64,000 bases of DNA, taken from contig JAADEH010000012.1 of assembly GCA_013153495.1 (NCBI GenBank), positions 558,001 to 622,000 of the forward strand. The letters run 5' to 3'. The position numbers and the translations under genes are program-made. Shown piece after piece: positions 62,301-64,000 of the stretch. The notes below the pieces were generated by a model. It did no database searches, had not been told where the DNA came from, and saw only the letters and a program-made list of their open reading frames with translations. The stretch's first letter is position 1; the number at the start of each line of letters is the position of its first letter. The DNA is from Aquificota bacterium. Its GTDB lineage: Bacteria > Aquificota > Aquificia > Aquificales > Aquificaceae.

Positions 62301-62401
62301 TATTCCACCCGTGCCTTTGAGGGGTCGTTGGAGTCCCTCAGGCTGACGGTGTAAATTACGTCGTTTATTATCTCTAAGAACAACCCTCTGCCGTTAGCCA
62401 C
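59363..62401 (-). CDS. PAS-GAF-GAF-PAS-GGDEF-EAL c-di-GMP signalling protein
   Basis: The 1012-residue protein (GTG start, GAGGGGAG upstream) has PAS/PAC (about 5-120), two GAF domains (about 130-275 and 310-460), a second PAS (about 465-580), GGDEF (about 590-745) and EAL (about 755-1005). The GGDEF loop reads GSDEF at 671-675, so cyclase activity is doubtful. EAL residues are intact: EALLRW, VNVSALQF, EITEST, DDFGTGYSS, AEGVE and QGY. It is most likely a phosphodiesterase that degrades c-di-GMP, with GTP or small-ligand control. No membrane segment is seen. Confidence 0.9.
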   Translation of the reverse strand: MANGRGLFLEIINDVIYTVSLRDSNDPSKARVEYLNGRVEDITGFKPEEFIKNPSLWVSLVHPSDLESVLKDSLRLFRRGESVTREYRVRTKRGNYIWVEDRIMPVFDGDRVVGFVGVARDITKRKVIESLSIVALEKSLDELLSSAVSMLKETLNADLVVLYEVPEGSSEGVLRAGEGIDKKLINRYRLPLQEGTEFHYTFTSKKPVVVKDVDSEKRFKFTPDTYILGLRSGICVPIRIGKEPYGALCIYTKDKREFLKEDMDFVGAVANIVGLAIKRHRNEEELKSSRIKLEKANRLYKTLSVISEIVLRAKDVEELLSGVCSTCVNYGGFKAVWVGLFEEGRFKIVSSCGDAEDFIRSVEEPILMKIKEGVGPCGRAFLSGEPVVNNDTEAFIREQALRESMLRKGYLSSMSVPLKLKGKIKGIFALYAGEKGFFDEDTLGLVREIVEEVLFSLEFMEKENQLRQLSLAVSQSSDWILITDREGKIQYANSAVEKISGYKVAELIGQKPSIFKSGKHSQSFYRVLWEKLLMGETFRSVFINRAKDGKLFYLDQTITPLRDSSGEIMGFVATGKDITQEKELQNRLNYIAYYDPITELPNRVNFLERLKFAISRNRMLRRNLAVLFIDVDRFKFINETYGYPVGDQVLKEVADRIKSAVREGDTVARLGSDEFGAVLIDLAHKEDIPKVMNKLFKKMEEPIRVNGHEILLTLSVGIAVFPEDGSDAEELIQKAEMALAHAKEDRRNNYQFFREEMNRQITEAVFLESLLFKAIDKGEFFLQYQPYFDLKRMTIAGMEALLRWNSGELGIVYPGKFIPVLENTGLISEVGMWSLREACRVVEKTGKRVSVNVSALQFRDKDFPKKVEEVLEEFGIEGGYITLEITESTLMNDVDFTRRSLKRLKNLGLKVAIDDFGTGYSSLAYLKTLPVDYVKIDVSFVRDMDKDPNDRAIVNAIVQLAKNLGLSTIAEGVEKEKHLRMLLEMGCDMAQGYFLSKPLSEEDLMNLLREHG

Positions 62402-62430
62402 CGGCTCCCCTCATCTCGCTTTTTATCATC

Positions 62431-62438
62431 AGTATAAT
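62431..62438. promoter_or_regulatory. Overlapping divergent -10 elements of trpB and the EAL protein gene
   Basis: Plus strand TATAAT (62433-62438) ends 10 nt before the trpB ATG, with no Shine-Dalgarno. Minus strand TATACT (62436-62431) lies 29 nt before the GTG of the EAL protein. The two share four bases. Confidence 0.45.
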
Positions 62439-62448
62439 GTAAGACACC

Positions 62449-63633
62449 ATGCTACCGAATGAAAGGGGATATTTCGGAGACTTCGGGGGTAAGTTCGTTC
62501 CCGAGACCCTAATGTTTGCCCTCGAGGAGCTTGAGGAGAAGTATAACTCCCTTAAAGAAGACGAGAGTTTTAAAAGTGAGCTGGAAAGACTCCTTACGGA
62601 GTATGCGGGAAGACCAACACCTTTATACTTTGCACAAAACCTGACCCGCTACATAGGAGGGGCAAAGATATACCTCAAGAGGGAAGACCTGCTCCACACG
62701 GGTGCTCACAAGATAAACAACACCCTCGGGCAGGTTCTATTGACCAAGAGAATGGGAAAGAGGAGGGTGATAGCCGAGACAGGAGCGGGACAGCACGGAG
62801 TCGCAACCGCAACAGCCTGCGCTCTCTTAGATGTAGAGTGCGTAGTTTATATGGGTGAGGAAGATGCTCAGAGGCAGGAACTAAACGTATTCAGAATGGA
62901 GCTTCTCGGAGCACAGGTGAGAATTGTCCGTAGCGGTAGCAGAACCCTGAAAGACGCTATAAACGAAGCTCTGCGGGACTGGGTAACTAACGTCAGAACG
63001 ACTCACTACGTAATAGGCTCGGTGGTAGGTCCCCACCCCTTCCCCATGATAGTGAGAGATTTCCAGAGCGTTATAGGAAGGGAGACAAAGGAACAGATAC
63101 TTAAGAAGGAGGGGAGGCTTCCCGATGCGGTCGTTGCCTGCGTGGGAGGAGGTTCCAACGCTATAGGTATCTTTTATCCCTTCATAGAAGACAGAGAGGT
63201 AAAGCTAATAGGTGTTGAGGCAGCGGGATACGGCATAGAAACGGGGAAGCACGCAGCCTCCCTCGTCGGGGGAGAGGTAGGAGTCCTGCACGGCATGAAG
63301 AGTTACTTCCTTCAGGACGAAGAAGGTCAAATACTGCCCACCCACTCCATATCCGCAGGGCTGGACTATCCCGGTGTGGGACCGGAGCATTCTTGGTTAA
63401 AAGACTCGGGTAGAGCAACCTACACCTGTGCAACGGACCAGGAAGCCCTTGAGGGCTTTAAGCTACTCTCCAAGACCGAAGGTATAATACCCGCTCTCGA
63501 GTCCGCTCATGCGGTAGCCAAAGGTGTTGAGGTTGCAAGGGAACTCGGAAAGGAGGGGGTGGTGGTGATAAACCTGTCGGGGAGAGGAGATAAGGACATG
63601 TGGCACGTTATGAAGCATTTGAAAGATGTTTAA
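62449..63633 (+). CDS. trpB: Tryptophan synthase beta chain
   Basis: The 394-residue PLP enzyme has K88 in [12 protein letters not shown], which binds [11 protein letters not shown] at the phosphate site and the family end [10 protein letters not shown]. It is of the TrpB1 type that pairs with TrpA. The trpA gene is at 47413. It overlaps the Toprim gene by 8 nt. Confidence 0.96.
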   Translation: MLPNERGYFGDFGGKFVPETLMFALEELEEKYNSLKEDESFKSELERLLTEYAGRPTPLYFAQNLTRYIGGAKIYLKREDLLHTGAHKINNTLGQVLLTKRMGKRRVIAETGAGQHGVATATACALLDVECVVYMGEEDAQRQELNVFRMELLGAQVRIVRSGSRTLKDAINEALRDWVTNVRTTHYVIGSVVGPHPFPMIVRDFQSVIGRETKEQILKKEGRLPDAVVACVGGGSNAIGIFYPFIEDREVKLIGVEAAGYGIETGKHAASLVGGEVGVLHGMKSYFLQDEEGQILPTHSISAGLDYPGVGPEHSWLKDSGRATYTCATDQEALEGFKLLSKTEGIIPALESAHAVAKGVEVARELGKEGVVVINLSGRGDKDMWHVMKHLKDV

Positions 63634-63979
63634 GGACCTGACCGACTGGAAAAAGAAACTCAGAGAGTTTTCTCAAAGCTATGCGGTTCTGGTTGAGGGA
63701 AAGATGGATGCAAAGGCTCTGCGTAGGTTCGGGGTGAAGAACATAGTGTCCCTCGCAGGTAAGAGATTTAGCGACATACCCGACATTCTGGAGGGGAACT
63801 TCGAAGGTGCCATACTCCTCTACGACCTCGACCCCCACGGAGAGAGGATAAATAGGAAGATAAAGACCCTGCTCACCTCTCAGGGATTTAAGGTTTTGGA
63901 AGACTTCAGGGAATACCTGCGGGAAGCGGGTATAATTCATATTGAAGACCTATCAGAGGTAGGAAATGGACAAGGTTAA
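63626..63979 (+). CDS. Small stand-alone Toprim domain protein
   Basis: The 117-residue protein is one Toprim domain: E24 in [13 protein letters not shown] and the D-x-D in [10 protein letters not shown] (D67, D69) are the expected metal ligands. Stand-alone Toprim proteins include ribonuclease M5-type enzymes that mature 5S rRNA, and uncharacterised archaeal and thermophile proteins. This one is shorter than RNase M5 (about 185 residues). It overlaps trpB by 8 nt and the next gene by 14 nt. Confidence 0.82.
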   Translation: MFKDLTDWKKKLREFSQSYAVLVEGKMDAKALRRFGVKNIVSLAGKRFSDIPDILEGNFEGAILLYDLDPHGERINRKIKTLLTSQGFKVLEDFREYLREAGIIHIEDLSEVGNGQG

Positions 63980-64000
63980 AGTCTTAGAGAAAGTTCTCGT
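63966..64000 (+). CDS. Start of a further gene, cut by the right edge
   Basis: ATG at 63966 follows a GAGGTAGG Shine-Dalgarno and overlaps the Toprim gene by 14 nt. Only eleven complete codons are visible ([11 protein letters not shown]). Function unknown. Confidence 0.5.
   Translation, partial: MDKVKVLEKVL

Noticed and set aside
1-64000. CRISPR arrays, insertion sequences, transposases, rRNA genes
   Set aside because: No regularly spaced repeats, transposase-like frames or rRNA sequence were seen anywhere in the window.

Overview
The window looks like chromosome from a thermophilic, chemolithoautotrophic member of the Aquificaceae (relatives of Aquifex, Hydrogenobacter and Hydrogenivirga; the genus cannot be fixed from sequence alone). 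The signs are a leucyl-tRNA synthetase gene that ends before the KMSKS region, as in the split enzyme of Aquifex; a branched-chain polyamine synthase of the thermophile type; aconitase, malate dehydrogenase and class I fumarase genes in one operon, as expected for the reductive TCA cycle; a petABC cytochrome bc1 operon; and very tight gene packing. Genes lie on both strands and only one gap exceeds 300 bases.

Layout. 1-5050: exopolysaccharide locus (membrane-fusion protein cut by the left edge, an Alg8-like glycosyltransferase fused to a beta-helix domain, a membrane diguanylate cyclase), then mtnB. 5048-10422: V4R and MIP18-type proteins, divergent from gltB. 10426-17277: MFS transporter, coaX, dnaJ, nadE, a small unknown and a UvrD-type helicase. 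17274-22349 (minus): acnA-mdh-fumA alpha, a 38-residue membrane protein, a DUF4149 protein, infC and rpmI in one overlapping run. 22492-28821: fabD, an unknown, a peptide-binding protein, atpC, a methyltransferase, a tandem DUF507 protein, an M23 peptidase and bpsA. 28878-31921: tlyA followed by three overlapping unusual genes, including a phosphohexomutase domain without its catalytic serine and a response-regulator/metallo-beta-lactamase-fold protein without its metal ligands. 31918-36302 (minus): lepB, rlmN, rpoZ, gmk and an ABC exporter. 36357-40369: flgG, flgA, petABC.

40430-46932 is the most interesting system: a periplasmic-binding lipoprotein, a sensor kinase and an NtrC-type activator form one operon, followed by a textbook sigma-54 promoter with a perfect inverted repeat upstream, which would drive a Tat-exported DsrE-like protein and an outer-membrane porin. 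It reads as a complete sensing-to-uptake circuit whose ligand is unknown. 47030-48285: osmC-type gene, trpA, tRNA-Val. 48286-49303: AT-rich stretch with its own promoter and a two-gene ribbon-helix-helix cassette. 49325-51571: CoA-binding protein, cheB, cheR. 51630-64000: secA, purU, an unknown, pyrC, an unknown, leuS alpha, a PAS/GAF/GGDEF/EAL protein, trpB, a small Toprim protein and the first codons of a further gene.

Two window-wide patterns stand out. Many first genes have a TATAAT-like hexamer only 6-10 nt before the start codon and no Shine-Dalgarno, which suggests leaderless transcripts. All seven convergent gene pairs touch or overlap, five of them through one shared 4-nt stop-codon overlap.
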